Source: Streptococcus mitis
GTDB taxonomy: Bacteria; Bacillota; Bacilli; Lactobacillales; Streptococcaceae
Direction of reading: 5' to 3'
Assembly: GCF_001281025.1 (NCBI RefSeq)
Contig: NZ_CP012646.1
Coordinates: forward strand, 277,001 to 341,000
Length of the DNA: 64,000 nucleotides
Positions 35,686 to 46,070 of this stretch are shown piece after piece. The notes beneath the pieces were generated by a model that saw only the letters and a list, made by a program, of their open reading frames with translations, made no database searches and was not told the origin of the DNA. A program made the translations under genes and the position numbers. Within the stretch, counting starts at the first letter, position 1. Each line of letters starts with the position of its first letter.

Positions 35686-37233
35686 TTAATGTCTAAAATG
35701 TCTCACGCCTGTAAAGACCATAGTCAAGCCATATTTATCCGCAGCTTCGATAGACTCTTGGTCACGGACAGACCCACCTGGCTGGATGATGGCCTTGATA
35801 CCTGCTTTGGCGATTTCTTCCACGTTATCCGCAAATGGGAAGAAGGCATCAGAAGCAAGCACAGCGCCGTCCAGACGGTCTTTAGCTTGGTCAATGGCAA
35901 TACGGACTGAAGCCACACGATTGGTTTGACCTGGGCCAACACCAAGTGTCATATGGTCGTTGGTCACGATGATACCGTTTGATTTGACATACTTGATAGC
36001 CTTCCAAGCAAACTCAAGAGCTGTCGCTTCTGTCTCAGTTGGTTGGCGTTTGGTCACCACTTGCCAGTCAGCTGGGCTTTCCTTGACCACGTCTTGGTTT
36101 TGCACCAGAAGTCCACCTACTACGCCTGTGTATTCTGCTTCCACTTCGCTAGCCTCTTGAGCATCAAATGGCAAGGAAAGGATACGCAAGTTTTTCTTTT
36201 TATTGGTCAAAATGGCTAGCGCCTCATCGGTATAGCTTGGTGCGATAATGATTTCAAGGAAAACGCCGTGCATCTTCTCAGCTGTCGCAGCATCCACCTC
36301 ACGGTTGAGAACGACGATACCACCAAAGATAGAAACTGGGTCAGACTCATAAGCGTAGTCCCAAGCTGTTTCGATATCATCAGCTTGACCAATTCCACAT
36401 GGGTTCATGTGTTTGAGAGCCACAACGGTTGGACGGTCTTTAAAATCACGGATGATACGAATGGCCGCATCAGCGTCACGGATATTATTAAATGACAATT
36501 CTTTCCCGTTGAGCTGTTTCGCTGAAGCAATCGAGTAGTCAGTCGGCAAGGCTTTTTGGTAGAAGTCCGCGTCTTGTTGAGGGTTCTCACCGTAACGCAT
36601 AGCTTGTTTGAGGTCATAGGTCAAAGTGAGCTTTTCAGGTTTGCTTTCCCCCACTTGAGCTGTGAAATACTCTGCAATCAAGGCGTCATAAGCCGCTGTA
36701 TGACGGAAAACCTTGGCTGCCAAACGTTGGCGAGTTTCATAAGTCGTTTCACCATTGGCTGACAACTCGTCCAAAACCACAGCGTAGTCAGCAGGATCTA
36801 CCACAACTGTAACACTGGCATGATTTTTCGCTGCTGAACGAAGCATAGATGGCCCGCCGATATCGATATTCTCCACCGCATCAGCGTAAATCACGTCTGG
36901 TTTGAGGATGGTTTCCTTAAATGGGTAAAGGTTTACCACAACAAGATCAATGAGCTCAATCTGGTTCTCCTTAGCTGCTTCCAAGTGACTATCCAAGTCA
37001 CGACGAGCCAAAAGTCCCCCGTGGATATTTGGATGAAGGGTCTTGACACGGCCATCCATCATCTCTGGAAAACCAGTCACATCATCGATGGCAATGGTCT
37101 TCACCCCAGCATTATCAAGGGCAACCTTGGTCCCACCTGTCGAGATAATCTCCCAACCAAGTTTTTTGAGTTCTTGGGCAAATTCAACAATGCCCGCTTT
37201 ATCTGAGACGCTGATTAAAGCTTTTTTCGTCAT
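35686..37233 (-). CDS. purH: bifunctional AICAR formyltransferase/IMP cyclohydrolase
   Basis: 515 residues. N-terminal cyclohydrolase (residues about 1-190: [32 protein letters not shown]) and C-terminal formyltransferase ([20 protein letters not shown] with the catalytic Lys-His). Carries out the last two steps to IMP. An accessory acetyltransferase gene ends one base before its start. Confidence 0.98.
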   Translation of the reverse strand: MTKKALISVSDKAGIVEFAQELKKLGWEIISTGGTKVALDNAGVKTIAIDDVTGFPEMMDGRVKTLHPNIHGGLLARRDLDSHLEAAKENQIELIDLVVVNLYPFKETILKPDVIYADAVENIDIGGPSMLRSAAKNHASVTVVVDPADYAVVLDELSANGETTYETRQRLAAKVFRHTAAYDALIAEYFTAQVGESKPEKLTLTYDLKQAMRYGENPQQDADFYQKALPTDYSIASAKQLNGKELSFNNIRDADAAIRIIRDFKDRPTVVALKHMNPCGIGQADDIETAWDYAYESDPVSIFGGIVVLNREVDAATAEKMHGVFLEIIIAPSYTDEALAILTNKKKNLRILSLPFDAQEASEVEAEYTGVVGGLLVQNQDVVKESPADWQVVTKRQPTETEATALEFAWKAIKYVKSNGIIVTNDHMTLGVGPGQTNRVASVRIAIDQAKDRLDGAVLASDAFFPFADNVEEIAKAGIKAIIQPGGSVRDQESIEAADKYGLTMVFTGVRHFRH

Positions 37234-37234
37234 T

Positions 37235-37699
37235 CTATTCCTCTTTCTTTAGGTCCAAGCGCATAGCGACTTCGTTATTTTCTTCTATAAATCCTGTTTC
37301 CTGAAAACCCAAACTAGTCAACAGGTGCTTCATTTTTTCATTTCCAACCACATAATCTGCGATAATATGATTGCAAGTGCTATCCATCTGAGCCTTTTTG
37401 ATCAGAACTTCCACAGCTTTTCGTCCATAACCTCTTCCTTGGTACTGTTGGCCAATCATTATCCGCCAGATAAAGTATTCCGCTTCATCCTTGTCTATTT
37501 CCAGCAGGAGAAAGCCAACCACTTGCTTATCCCAATAGATCGCCATCGGAAACACATCTTCGTTTTTCCGGTAGAGCCATGCATCAGCTAAAGAGCGTAC
37601 ATTTGGAGCCACGAAACGTGCTCGTTCATCAGCTTCAGATATTTTCAAATCCAGCACTGCCTGAAAACTGCTCTCATCTACTAATTTCAGTTCAATCAT
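37235..37699 (-). CDS. GNAT-family N-acetyltransferase
   Basis: 154 residues. Acetyl-CoA binding motif [18 protein letters not shown] (Q/R-x-x-G-x-G/A) and a C-terminal [20 protein letters not shown] strand-helix typical of GNAT enzymes. It resembles diamine/spermidine acetyltransferases (SpeG/BltD type) by eye; the substrate is uncertain. It lies inside the purine operon, where TIGR4 by my memory has a vanZ-like gene. Confidence 0.8.
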   Translation of the reverse strand: MIELKLVDESSFQAVLDLKISEADERARFVAPNVRSLADAWLYRKNEDVFPMAIYWDKQVVGFLLLEIDKDEAEYFIWRIMIGQQYQGRGYGRKAVEVLIKKAQMDSTCNHIIADYVVGNEKMKHLLTSLGFQETGFIEENNEVAMRLDLKKEE

Positions 37700-37742
37700 T
37701 TTTTCTCCTTTTGAATAAATAGGGTTTTGAGGTGATTAAAGA

Positions 37743-38117
37743 CTAATCTAACTCATATAAAAGGTAGTTATCAAAATTTATGATTCCTTTGAGGTAATCT
37801 CGGTCTGCTTTAGACAACTCAAATTCTGGAAAAGTCGCAATTAAACTGGACAAATAAAAATAATTCGGGTGCCTACGATAAGAAAAACCTGCTTGACCGA
37901 ATTTCCCTTGACAAAAATCATAGGCAAGTTTCAATTCTTGACTTGTGACACCGTCTAAAATTTTATCTAACTCTGAAAGCTGACTTTTATCAGTATTTTC
38001 TATCATAGCTTTCACTGTATTTACTAAAACAAAAAGAAAATCATTAGTATTATCCAGTAGGATTGGTCTGTTAGATAACTTATTCTTTAACTCCATATAG
38101 TATTGGTCCATAATCAT
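37743..38117 (-). CDS. unknown protein in the purH-purN interval
   Basis: 124 residues, no motif recognised. Starts [17 protein letters not shown] and is rich in Tyr, Leu, Asp and Asn, possibly an all-helical cytoplasmic protein. Its ATG overlaps the purN TGA by 4 bases and AGAGGAAG precedes it, so it is translated from the pur mRNA. Lower GC than purN suggests insertion into the operon. Confidence 0.6.
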   Translation of the reverse strand: MIMDQYYMELKNKLSNRPILLDNTNDFLFVLVNTVKAMIENTDKSQLSELDKILDGVTSQELKLAYDFCQGKFGQAGFSYRRHPNYFYLSSLIATFPEFELSKADRDYLKGIINFDNYLLYELD

Positions 38118-38668
38118 TTCTTCCTCTCCACTCCCAAAATATCCAACAATTCTGGATACAGTTTGTACTCTGTTTCGTGTATGCGAGTCTCGAAAGTATC
38201 TAGGGTATCCCCTTCAAGCCGTGGCACACGCACTTGTTTGATAATCTTTCCTGTATCCACACCTGAATCCACCCAATGAATGGTCACGCCGCTCTCAGCA
38301 ACTCCAGCATTCCAAGCATCCTCAATCCCATGAGCTCCTGGAAACTCTGGCAGGTAGGCTGGATGAATGTTGATAATCCGACCTTCATAAGCCGCCAATA
38401 AGGTTGGCCCAACGATTTTCATGTAGCCTGCTAGGCAAACCAAGTCAATCTGGTGTTCTTCCAAAAGTTCGACAAGGGCTGCTTCGTAGTCTGCCTTACT
38501 CTCAAACTCTTTGAGTTCAAAAGCATAGGACAGAACGCCGAGCCTGTCCGCCCGCTCGAGCACATAAGCGTCACGATGGTCTGAAAAGACAAACTCCACC
38601 GGAAACTCTTCAGCAATCACCTGAAAATTTGAGCCATTACCAGAGGCAAAAACCGCTATTTTTTTCAT
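38114..38668 (-). CDS. purN: phosphoribosylglycinamide formyltransferase
   Basis: 184 residues. Uses 10-formyl-THF to formylate [20 protein letters not shown], the catalytic [17 protein letters not shown] (Asn, His) and [11 protein letters not shown] with the catalytic Asp. Overlaps purM by 4 bases. Confidence 0.97.
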   Translation of the reverse strand: MKKIAVFASGNGSNFQVIAEEFPVEFVFSDHRDAYVLERADRLGVLSYAFELKEFESKADYEAALVELLEEHQIDLVCLAGYMKIVGPTLLAAYEGRIINIHPAYLPEFPGAHGIEDAWNAGVAESGVTIHWVDSGVDTGKIIKQVRVPRLEGDTLDTFETRIHETEYKLYPELLDILGVERKK

Positions 38669-39687
38669 TTGATGATGACACTTTCGTTTTCTTTCTTGAC
38701 GATGCGACCAATTTCATAGACTGGTTCATCCAATAATTCTTTGACACGCTCTACATTTTCAGGGCTGACAGCCAACATGAGCCCCACACCCATATTGAAG
38801 ATTTCAAACATTTCTTCATGCTTGATTTCACCGTATTTTTCAAGGGCTTTGAAGATTGGCAAAACTGGTACCTTGCTTTCTTCAATCTCAGCTGCTAGGT
38901 CAGCTGCAAACATACGAGGGACATTCTCAATGAAGCCACCACCTGTGATGTGGGCAATACCGTTGACCAAGCCTTCCTTGATAAGTGGCAAAACAGCCTT
39001 GACATAGATACGAGTCGGCTCAAGCAAAACTTCCTTGAGTTTCTTGCCTTCCAATTCTGGCAAAACTTCCTCACCTGTGTAGTCTGCAAAGACACGACGA
39101 ACCAGAGAGTAACCATTGGAGTGAATCCCACTTGAAGCAAGTCCAAGAAGAACATCTCCTTCTGCCACCTTGGAGCCGTCAATAATTTGAGATTTTTCAG
39201 CCACACCGACTGCAAAACCAGCCAAGTCATAGTCATCTGCACCATACATACCAGGCATTTCAGCCGTTTCTCCACCAATGAGGGCGGCACCTGCCTTTAC
39301 ACAACCTTCTGCCACACCAGCGACTACTTGTTCTAGCTTAGCTGGTTCATTCTTGCCAGTTGCGACGTAGTCAAGGAAATAGAGGGGCTCCGCACCTGTA
39401 GCGATGATATCATTGACACACATGGCCACACAGTCCTGACCGATGGTATCGTGCTTGTCGTACTTGATAGCCAGCATGAGCTTGGTTCCGACACCATCAG
39501 TTCCTGAAATCAAGACGGGTTCTTTAACCCCAGTCTTTGAAAGGTCAAACATACCACCAAAGCCACCCAGAGCTCCCATGACACCTGCACGCTCCGTACG
39601 TGCCACGTGCTTTTTGATTCGTTCAACAACTTCATAACCCGCTTCAACATCTACACCCGACTGGGCATAAGCATTCTTATTTGTCAT
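38665..39687 (-). CDS. purM: phosphoribosylformylglycinamidine cyclo-ligase
   Basis: 340 residues. Converts FGAM to [36 protein letters not shown] and [12 protein letters not shown] are family signatures. 43 bases separate it from purF. Confidence 0.98.
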   Translation of the reverse strand: MTNKNAYAQSGVDVEAGYEVVERIKKHVARTERAGVMGALGGFGGMFDLSKTGVKEPVLISGTDGVGTKLMLAIKYDKHDTIGQDCVAMCVNDIIATGAEPLYFLDYVATGKNEPAKLEQVVAGVAEGCVKAGAALIGGETAEMPGMYGADDYDLAGFAVGVAEKSQIIDGSKVAEGDVLLGLASSGIHSNGYSLVRRVFADYTGEEVLPELEGKKLKEVLLEPTRIYVKAVLPLIKEGLVNGIAHITGGGFIENVPRMFAADLAAEIEESKVPVLPIFKALEKYGEIKHEEMFEIFNMGVGLMLAVSPENVERVKELLDEPVYEIGRIVKKENESVIIK

Positions 39688-39730
39688 TTTGTCTCCTCTT
39701 CCTTTCCTTTAATGGAGAATCTTTATCCGT

Positions 39731-41173
39731 CTATTTGTAAAAACTGGTCTTTTCTTCCAAACTTCGACGATAGTCTTCCTCATAGTCATAGAGAGGTGTT
39801 GGGTAGTCACCGTCAAAGTAAGCGACACATAGACCACCATTTGGCGCATCCGTTTCAATACCAATTGACTCAATCAAACCTTCAACAGACAGATAGGTCA
39901 GACTGTCCGCACCAATGATTTGGCGAGTTTCTTCAACCGTATGATTGGCCGCAATCAGTTCCTGACGGGTCTGGATATCAATCCCGTAGAAACATGGATA
40001 AGCTAGCGCTGGACTGCCAATAGCCACGTGAACCTCAGTTGCACCCGCTTCTTTCAAGAGCTGAACGATACGACGAGAGGTTGTTCCACGTACAATAGAG
40101 TCATCAATCATAACCACACGCTTGCCTTTTACAACACCAGAAACAGCAGATAGTTTCATCCGCACCCCTTGCTCCCGCAATTCTTGAGTCGGTTGGATAA
40201 AGGTCCGTTGGGTGTATTGGTTCTTGATAAGGCCCATTTCATTTGGTAGCCCAGATTCTTCCGCAAATCCCATAGCCGCGCTGAGGGAAGAATTGGGCAC
40301 ACCTACCACAATATCTGCCTCATGCTTGAATTCACGCGCCAATTGGGCACCCATACGTTTACGAGCCGTATGGACATTGACACCATGAATATTAGAATCA
40401 GGGCGAGCAAAGTAGATATACTCCATGGAACAGATTGCTAACTGAGTATCATCTGTATAGCTATCATACTGGATGCCCTTGTCATCAATGATCACAATCT
40501 CACCTGGCTTCAAATCACGAATCCATTCAGCACCAATAACCTCAAAAGCACAGGTTTCAGAGGAAACCACCACCGCTCCGTTGGCCATTTTCCCGATAGA
40601 AAGTGGACGGAAACCATTGGGGTCAAGAGCCGCAATCAACTTGTCCTCAAACAGCAAGATATAGGCAAAACCACCTTTGACAAGGCTGAGCGCTTCCTTG
40701 ATTTTGCCCATCAAGTTCGGATTGTGACTGCGACGAATGAGGTGAGCCAAGATTTCTGAGTCCGAAGTCGCGCTGAAAATCGCTCCTCTTTGTTCCAGTT
40801 CTTTCTTGAGAGAGGCTGCATTGGTCAGATTTCCATTATGAGCCAATCCAAACTGCATATCGTGAAAACGGAAGAGGAAGGGCTGAATGTTATCTACAGA
40901 AGCTTCGCCAGCAGTCGCGTAACGAACATGCCCAATCGCACCAGCTCCTGTCAATTTATCTAAGTTAGCAGGATTTCTGAAGACTTCTGATAGAAGACCC
41001 ATATCGCGATGCCGCTGTAGTTTCCCTTGGTCATTGGAGAGGATTCCTGCCCCCTCTTGACCACGGTGCTGAAGACTGTGGAGTCCAAAATAGGTCAATT
41101 TAGCAGCATCTGGATGTCCCCAGATACCGAAAACACCACATTCTTCATTAAGAGATTTTACTTCGTATGTCAT
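39731..41173 (-). CDS. purF: amidophosphoribosyltransferase
   Basis: 480 residues, first committed step (PRPP plus glutamine to phosphoribosylamine). An 11-residue propeptide precedes the catalytic Cys12 (NEECGVFGIWG), which becomes the N-terminal nucleophile after processing. The PRPP loop VVMIDDSIVRGTTS is in the C-terminal domain. Confidence 0.98.
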   Translation of the reverse strand: MTYEVKSLNEECGVFGIWGHPDAAKLTYFGLHSLQHRGQEGAGILSNDQGKLQRHRDMGLLSEVFRNPANLDKLTGAGAIGHVRYATAGEASVDNIQPFLFRFHDMQFGLAHNGNLTNAASLKKELEQRGAIFSATSDSEILAHLIRRSHNPNLMGKIKEALSLVKGGFAYILLFEDKLIAALDPNGFRPLSIGKMANGAVVVSSETCAFEVIGAEWIRDLKPGEIVIIDDKGIQYDSYTDDTQLAICSMEYIYFARPDSNIHGVNVHTARKRMGAQLAREFKHEADIVVGVPNSSLSAAMGFAEESGLPNEMGLIKNQYTQRTFIQPTQELREQGVRMKLSAVSGVVKGKRVVMIDDSIVRGTTSRRIVQLLKEAGATEVHVAIGSPALAYPCFYGIDIQTRQELIAANHTVEETRQIIGADSLTYLSVEGLIESIGIETDAPNGGLCVAYFDGDYPTPLYDYEEDYRRSLEEKTSFYK

Positions 41174-41266
41174 TTTATATACCTAATTTTTATTTGTGTA
41201 GCACCAAGAGCTAAATCTACATGACTTTTACATTACTGATACTATCTATTAGAAAATCTGTAAGTC

Positions 41267-44200
41267 TTATTTTCCAGTAAAGTATTTAACCGCCGACGTA
41301 AACAGGTGCTGGTCTTTATTTCCTGGGATATTTTGGAAAAGACCATCCTCATAACGTTCTGAGTGTCCCATTTTACCAATGATTTGGCCGTTCTTGCTAG
41401 TAATTCCCTCTATAGCATTTACAGAACCATTTGGATTGTACTTAGAATCCATACTTGGTTTGCCTTCGAAGTCCACGTATTGGCTGAAAATTTGTCCATT
41501 GTCACGGAGTTCCGCAAATTCCTCAGCCGTCACGACAAATTTCCCTTCACCGTGTGAAACAGGAATAGCGTGGATATCGCCCACTTGCACCGCAGCTAAC
41601 CATGGTGAGTTGGTATTGGCAATGCGAGTTTCTACCATCTTGGCCACGTGTTGGTTGGCATCATTGTAGAAGAGGGTTGGGCTCGTACTTTTGGCATCTT
41701 CAAAGTTCCCGTAGGGAAGAAGACCTGATTTGACCAAGGCCTGGAATCCATTACAGATACCGATAATCAAGCCACCACGGGCGATAAAGCTATCAATAGC
41801 CACACGGACTTTTTCATTGAGCAGGATGTTGACGATAAACTTAGCTGAACCATCTGGCTCGTCCGCAGCTGAGAAACCACCTGCAAAGAAGAGAATGTTA
41901 GCCTTGCCGATGTTGTCAACCATGGTTTCAACTGACTTGACAATAGCCTCTTCATTCAAGGTCACAAATGGCACCAAGTTGACCTCTGCACCTTCTTTTT
42001 CGAAGGCCTTGGCTGAGTCATATTCCGAGTTGGTGCCCGGGAAGACTGGGATATAAACCACAGGTTTTTCAACCTTTTCTTTTGCTTTAATCACAACATC
42101 TGATGCCACAGCTGGTACTTCAGCTAGTTCTTTGGCTTGGGCAAATTCTGTTGGGTAAACTTCTTCCAGTTTTCCTTGGAAGGCACTGTCAAGTTTGTTT
42201 CCATCTAGCTTCACACCATTGACAGTCAGTGTAAAGTCTTCTTTTGTTTGTCCAATCTTCTCTACTCCAGTAATTTCTTCAGGAGAGGTGAAAACAAATC
42301 CGCCCAATTGTGCTGTCAAAGAACTTTCAAGTTCAGGCAAGATTACCTCTGCACCAATATGATTTCCAAAGGTAGCTAGAGCCAAACTTTCAACCACACC
42401 GCCGTATTTAACAGCTGAAGCTGCTGTTACTTTGTGAGCCTTTTTAAGGGCTTCAAACTGAGCAAAGTTAGACTTAATCAAGTCAAAATCAATCTCTACT
42501 GAAAGGGCTTGACCGGGGATGTAATAGATGTTTTCACCAGCAGTTTTGAACTCTGGAGAGAGGACCTTACGGCTATCTGCCGTCGTCACCCCAAAGGCAA
42601 CCAAGGTTGGTGGCACCGTCAGTTCTTCAAAGGTACCAGACATGGAGTCCTTACCACCGATAGATGGCAAACCAAGCTGAATTTGTGCCTCGATAGAGCC
42701 TAGGAGAGCTGCTACTGGCTGACCAAAACGCTCAGCTTGTTTATCCATGCGCTCGAAATACTCTTGGTAAGAGAAGCGAGCCTTAGACCAGTTTGCACCA
42801 GCAGCTACCAAACGAGCAGTCGCTTCGATCACCGCATAAGCAGCACCGTGGTATGGAGACCATTCAGCTACATATGGGTTGAAACCTTGAGCAATGACTG
42901 AAGCAGTATGAGTCACACCGTGTTGAACTGGCAATTTCTGTACAGATGCCTCAGTTGGAGTGAGTTGATATCGACCGCCAAGTGGGTGATTAATCGTTGA
43001 GCGTCCAACAGAGCAGTCAAAGATAGTCTGTAATCCTTTTTGACTCGCATGGTTGAGGTCAGATAGAACCGTAAGGGTATCTGCTTCAAGTGTGTCAGCA
43101 GATGTTTGACGTTCTTCTGGGAGTGTGACATCCTTGTCCACAACTTTGGCATCGACGACCACGCGCACACCATTGGTGTCAAGGAAACGACGTTCCAAGT
43201 CGACAATGGTTTCACCATTCCAGTGCATGACTAGATTTGGTTTTTCCGTCACTGTCGCCACGACAACAGCATCAATATTCTCTTTGTTACATTCTTCAAC
43301 AAAGGCATCCACATCTTCAGGACGCACCACAACCGCCATCCGTTCTTGTGATTCAGAGATGGCAATTTCGGTACCATTCAAGCCTTGGTATTTAAGAGGC
43401 ACCTTGTTGAGGTCGATTTCAAGACCGTCTGCCAATTCACCGATAGCCACACAAACTCCACCAGCACCAAAGTCGTTAGATTTCTTGATAAGACGAGTGA
43501 CATTGCCATTACGGAAAAGACGTTGAATCTTACGTTCTTCGATGGCATTCCCTTTTTGAACCTCAGCTCCAGCAGTCTCTACAGACTCAACTGTTTGAAC
43601 CTTAGAAGAGCCTGTCGCACCACCGACACCATCACGTCCAGTCTTCCCACCGAGGAGAATAATCACATCGCCCGCTTCCGGTTTTTCACGAACAACATTG
43701 CCCTTAGGAGCTGCACCGACAACTGCGCCTAACTCCATACGCTTAGCTACAAAGCCTGGGTGGAAATACTCACGAACGTAGGTCGTCGCAAGCCCAATCT
43801 GGTTACCATATGAAGAATAACCATGAGCCGCTGTTTTAGAAATAACCTGTTGTGGCAATTTACCAGCACGCGTTTCCGAAATCGGTGTGGTAATATCTCC
43901 AGCACCCGAGATACGCATGGCTTGGTAGACATACGAGCGACCTGACAATGGATCACGAATGGCTCCACCGATACAGGTAGCAGCCCCACCAAATGGTTCA
44001 ATCTCAGTTGGGTGGTTGTGGGTTTCATTTTTGAACATGAGGAGCCATGGCTCTTTCACACCATTAACGTCCACTTCAATTTCAACAGAGCAAGCGTTAA
44101 TCTCGTCTGACACTTCCATATCGTCCAACCGCCCATTAGCACGCTCATAACGACCGAAAATAGTTGCCATATCCATCAAGGTTTGTGGTTTTTCAGAACG

Positions 44201-44992
44201 CCCCAACTCATCGCGCATAGCAATATACTTGTCATAGGTTGACTGCAATTGTTTTTGGAATTTAGAAGCTGAAAAGTCGATGTGTTTCAACTGTGTCTCA
44301 AAAGTCGTATGACGACAGTGGTCAGACCAGTAAGTGTCCAAAACCTTGAGTTCCGTCTCAGTCGGCACGCGCCCGATTGACTTGAAGTAGTCTTGGATAA
44401 AGAGCAAATCATCCACTTCCATTGCCATCCCTTGCTCGGCTTTGTAGCGGGCAAAATCTTCTGCTGTATAGCTTTCAAAGAAAGTCAATTTCGGAATAGT
44501 CTTGTCTGACTCTGAAAATTCCTGCTTGGCAATCCCTGTCGTGATATCCTTGAAACGAGAATCAACTGGATTAAGCAAGTAGTTTTTGACTGCTTCTAAC
44601 TCCGTCGCGTCAATATCTTTATTGACCAAGTAAAGTTGAGCAGTATTAACCGTTACATCACTCGAACTTCCTAGTAAAAGCAAGGCTTCCTGTGAAGATG
44701 CTGCACGCTGGTCAAACTGCCCTGGTAGGCTTTCAATCGCAAAGAAAGCATAGTTGGCAAGATCCGCCTGCACAGCCGCTTCGTCCAAAACATGGTCTGT
44801 CACCTGCTCAGAGAAAATGTGTTTCTCTGCAGGTGCAAACAGGTCCTCTGCCAAGTCAAATACATCATAAACTTGCACGATGCGAATACTTTTCAAGCTT
44901 GAAAGTCCCAAGTTATGCTGGAGTTCTCTAACCAAACTCTCTGACTTGACCTGAAAATCAGCCTTTTTTTCAACAAAAATACGTTTATCCAT
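41267..44992 (-). CDS. purL: phosphoribosylformylglycinamidine synthase
   Basis: 1241 residues, the large single-chain form. Converts FGAR to FGAM with glutamine. FGAM synthase core with NETHNHPTEIEPFGGAATCIGG, and a C-terminal class I glutaminase with IIGICNGFQAL (nucleophile Cys) and SHGEGKF. ATG at 44992 preferred over the adjacent in-frame TTG because of its AAGGA spacing. Streptococci use this fused form rather than PurSLQ. Confidence 0.98.
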   Translation of the reverse strand: MDKRIFVEKKADFQVKSESLVRELQHNLGLSSLKSIRIVQVYDVFDLAEDLFAPAEKHIFSEQVTDHVLDEAAVQADLANYAFFAIESLPGQFDQRAASSQEALLLLGSSSDVTVNTAQLYLVNKDIDATELEAVKNYLLNPVDSRFKDITTGIAKQEFSESDKTIPKLTFFESYTAEDFARYKAEQGMAMEVDDLLFIQDYFKSIGRVPTETELKVLDTYWSDHCRHTTFETQLKHIDFSASKFQKQLQSTYDKYIAMRDELGRSEKPQTLMDMATIFGRYERANGRLDDMEVSDEINACSVEIEVDVNGVKEPWLLMFKNETHNHPTEIEPFGGAATCIGGAIRDPLSGRSYVYQAMRISGAGDITTPISETRAGKLPQQVISKTAAHGYSSYGNQIGLATTYVREYFHPGFVAKRMELGAVVGAAPKGNVVREKPEAGDVIILLGGKTGRDGVGGATGSSKVQTVESVETAGAEVQKGNAIEERKIQRLFRNGNVTRLIKKSNDFGAGGVCVAIGELADGLEIDLNKVPLKYQGLNGTEIAISESQERMAVVVRPEDVDAFVEECNKENIDAVVVATVTEKPNLVMHWNGETIVDLERRFLDTNGVRVVVDAKVVDKDVTLPEERQTSADTLEADTLTVLSDLNHASQKGLQTIFDCSVGRSTINHPLGGRYQLTPTEASVQKLPVQHGVTHTASVIAQGFNPYVAEWSPYHGAAYAVIEATARLVAAGANWSKARFSYQEYFERMDKQAERFGQPVAALLGSIEAQIQLGLPSIGGKDSMSGTFEELTVPPTLVAFGVTTADSRKVLSPEFKTAGENIYYIPGQALSVEIDFDLIKSNFAQFEALKKAHKVTAASAVKYGGVVESLALATFGNHIGAEVILPELESSLTAQLGGFVFTSPEEITGVEKIGQTKEDFTLTVNGVKLDGNKLDSAFQGKLEEVYPTEFAQAKELAEVPAVASDVVIKAKEKVEKPVVYIPVFPGTNSEYDSAKAFEKEGAEVNLVPFVTLNEEAIVKSVETMVDNIGKANILFFAGGFSAADEPDGSAKFIVNILLNEKVRVAIDSFIARGGLIIGICNGFQALVKSGLLPYGNFEDAKSTSPTLFYNDANQHVAKMVETRIANTNSPWLAAVQVGDIHAIPVSHGEGKFVVTAEEFAELRDNGQIFSQYVDFEGKPSMDSKYNPNGSVNAIEGITSKNGQIIGKMGHSERYEDGLFQNIPGNKDQHLFTSAVKYFTGK

Positions 44993-45047
44993 CAATCCTT
45001 ATTCCTTTATTTCAGCTCTTACAATGTTCCCAACGACCTTGAGGTTG

Positions 45048-45110
45048 TTATTTCAATTCCTGCAACTTTTCCCAGACAATCTCATAAACATCTGTTAGTT
45101 CTACCAATCC
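45048..45110 (-). repeat. duplicated 3' end of purC
   Basis: On the minus strand this encodes [20 protein letters not shown] and a stop, against [20 protein letters not shown] at the true purC end (from 45193). The nucleotide sequence is diverged, so this is a remnant of a second purC allele. Confidence 0.8.
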
Positions 45111-45119
45111 CCTACAGAG

Positions 45120-45144
45120 TGAAAAGGTCTGGGGGACCTTTTCA
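45120..45144. other. perfect hairpin between purC and purL
   Basis: TGAAAAGGTC and GACCTTTTCA, 10-bp stem, 5-base loop, without a T run; it lies between purC and the duplicated purC end. Confidence 0.55.
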
Positions 45145-45192
45145 GCCTGAGTCCTTTTAGTTGAGAGACGAAGGTTTTCCGTTGCAAACAGA

Positions 45193-45900
45193 TTATTTCA
45201 ACCCCTGCAACTTTTCCCAGACAATCTCGTATACGTCGGTCAATTCACCCAAACCACGGCGGAAAACATCCTTATCCATGTGGTTGCCATCCGCATCCCA
45301 CAAGCGACAGTTATCTGGTGAAAATTCATCTGCCAAGATAATCTTGCCATCCTTATCAAAACCGAACTCTAACTTAAAGTCAATCAATTTCAAACCAATC
45401 TCAGCAAACCAGGCCTTCAAAAGTTCATTGATACGACGGGTTTCTTCCTTCAAGTAAGCAATCTGCTGGTCATCCGCAATCTGTAGGAATTTCACATGCT
45501 CATCATTGATAAAGGGATCATCCAAATCATCATTTTTATAGTAAAATTCGACAATCGGAGTCTCAAATGCGATACCTTCGTCTACACCAAAACGTTTTGA
45601 AAAGGAACCAGCAGTATAGTTGCGGAGCACGACTTCCAAAGGAATAATCTTAACCTTTTTATTGAGTTGTTCCGTGTCTGAAAGCTTCTCCACAAAGTGA
45701 GTCGCCACACCAGCCGCATTTAATTTCTCAAAAATAAAAGATGAAATCTGATTATTCAACACTCCCTTACCTGCAATCTGCTCCTTCTTAACACCATTGA
45801 AAGCAGTCGCCTGGTCCTTGTAAGTTGAAATAATAAGATTTTCATCCTCAGTTGTATAGATATCTTTAGCTTTTCCCGAATAGATCAATTGTTTTGACAT
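45193..45900 (-). CDS. purC: phosphoribosylaminoimidazole-succinocarboxamide synthase
   Basis: 235 residues from the ATG at 45900; the frame extends upstream but the family begins with [14 protein letters not shown]. Makes SAICAR from CAIR and aspartate. [11 protein letters not shown] and [14 protein letters not shown] are diagnostic. First gene of the pur cluster, with a promoter and a PurBox-like site upstream. Confidence 0.97.
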   Translation of the reverse strand: MSKQLIYSGKAKDIYTTEDENLIISTYKDQATAFNGVKKEQIAGKGVLNNQISSFIFEKLNAAGVATHFVEKLSDTEQLNKKVKIIPLEVVLRNYTAGSFSKRFGVDEGIAFETPIVEFYYKNDDLDDPFINDEHVKFLQIADDQQIAYLKEETRRINELLKAWFAEIGLKLIDFKLEFGFDKDGKIILADEFSPDNCRLWDADGNHMDKDVFRRGLGELTDVYEIVWEKLQGLK

Positions 45901-45932
45901 TTTAAAGTTCGCCTTTCGTATTACTTGAGCAC

Positions 45933-45961
45933 ATTCTACCATAAAAAACCTAAAATTACAA
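45933..45961 (-). promoter_or_regulatory. purC promoter
   Basis: TTGTAA, 17-base spacer, TAGAAT with TGG extended -10 on the minus strand. Confidence 0.75.
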
Positions 45962-45965
45962 GAAT

Positions 45966-45978
45966 TTAACCGAATAAA
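45966..45978 (+). promoter_or_regulatory. PurBox-like site upstream of purC
   Basis: TTAACCGAATAAA keeps the CCGAA core of the lactococcal/streptococcal PurR box AWWWCCGAACWWT with three mismatches outside it. It lies just upstream of the -35, where PurR would be expected to act. Confidence 0.5.
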
Positions 45979-46006
45979 TAACGTAGTAATCTCAAAAATC
46001 ATAAAG

Positions 46007-46041
46007 AAAAAAACTGCAAGAAAAAGATTTCTCACAGTTTT
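46007..46041 (-). terminator. terminator of comAB
   Basis: AAAACTGTGAGAAA and TTTCTTGCAGTTTT arms (two wobble pairs), loop TCTT, then a T run on the minus strand, 30 bases past comB. Confidence 0.75.
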
Positions 46042-46070
46042 AAAATCATTTAACTCTAAAAACACGAACA

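Noticed and set aside
36216..37206. Multiple small frames within purH on both strands
   Set aside because: Shadow frames of a well-conserved gene; none has a ribosome binding site or recognisable product.
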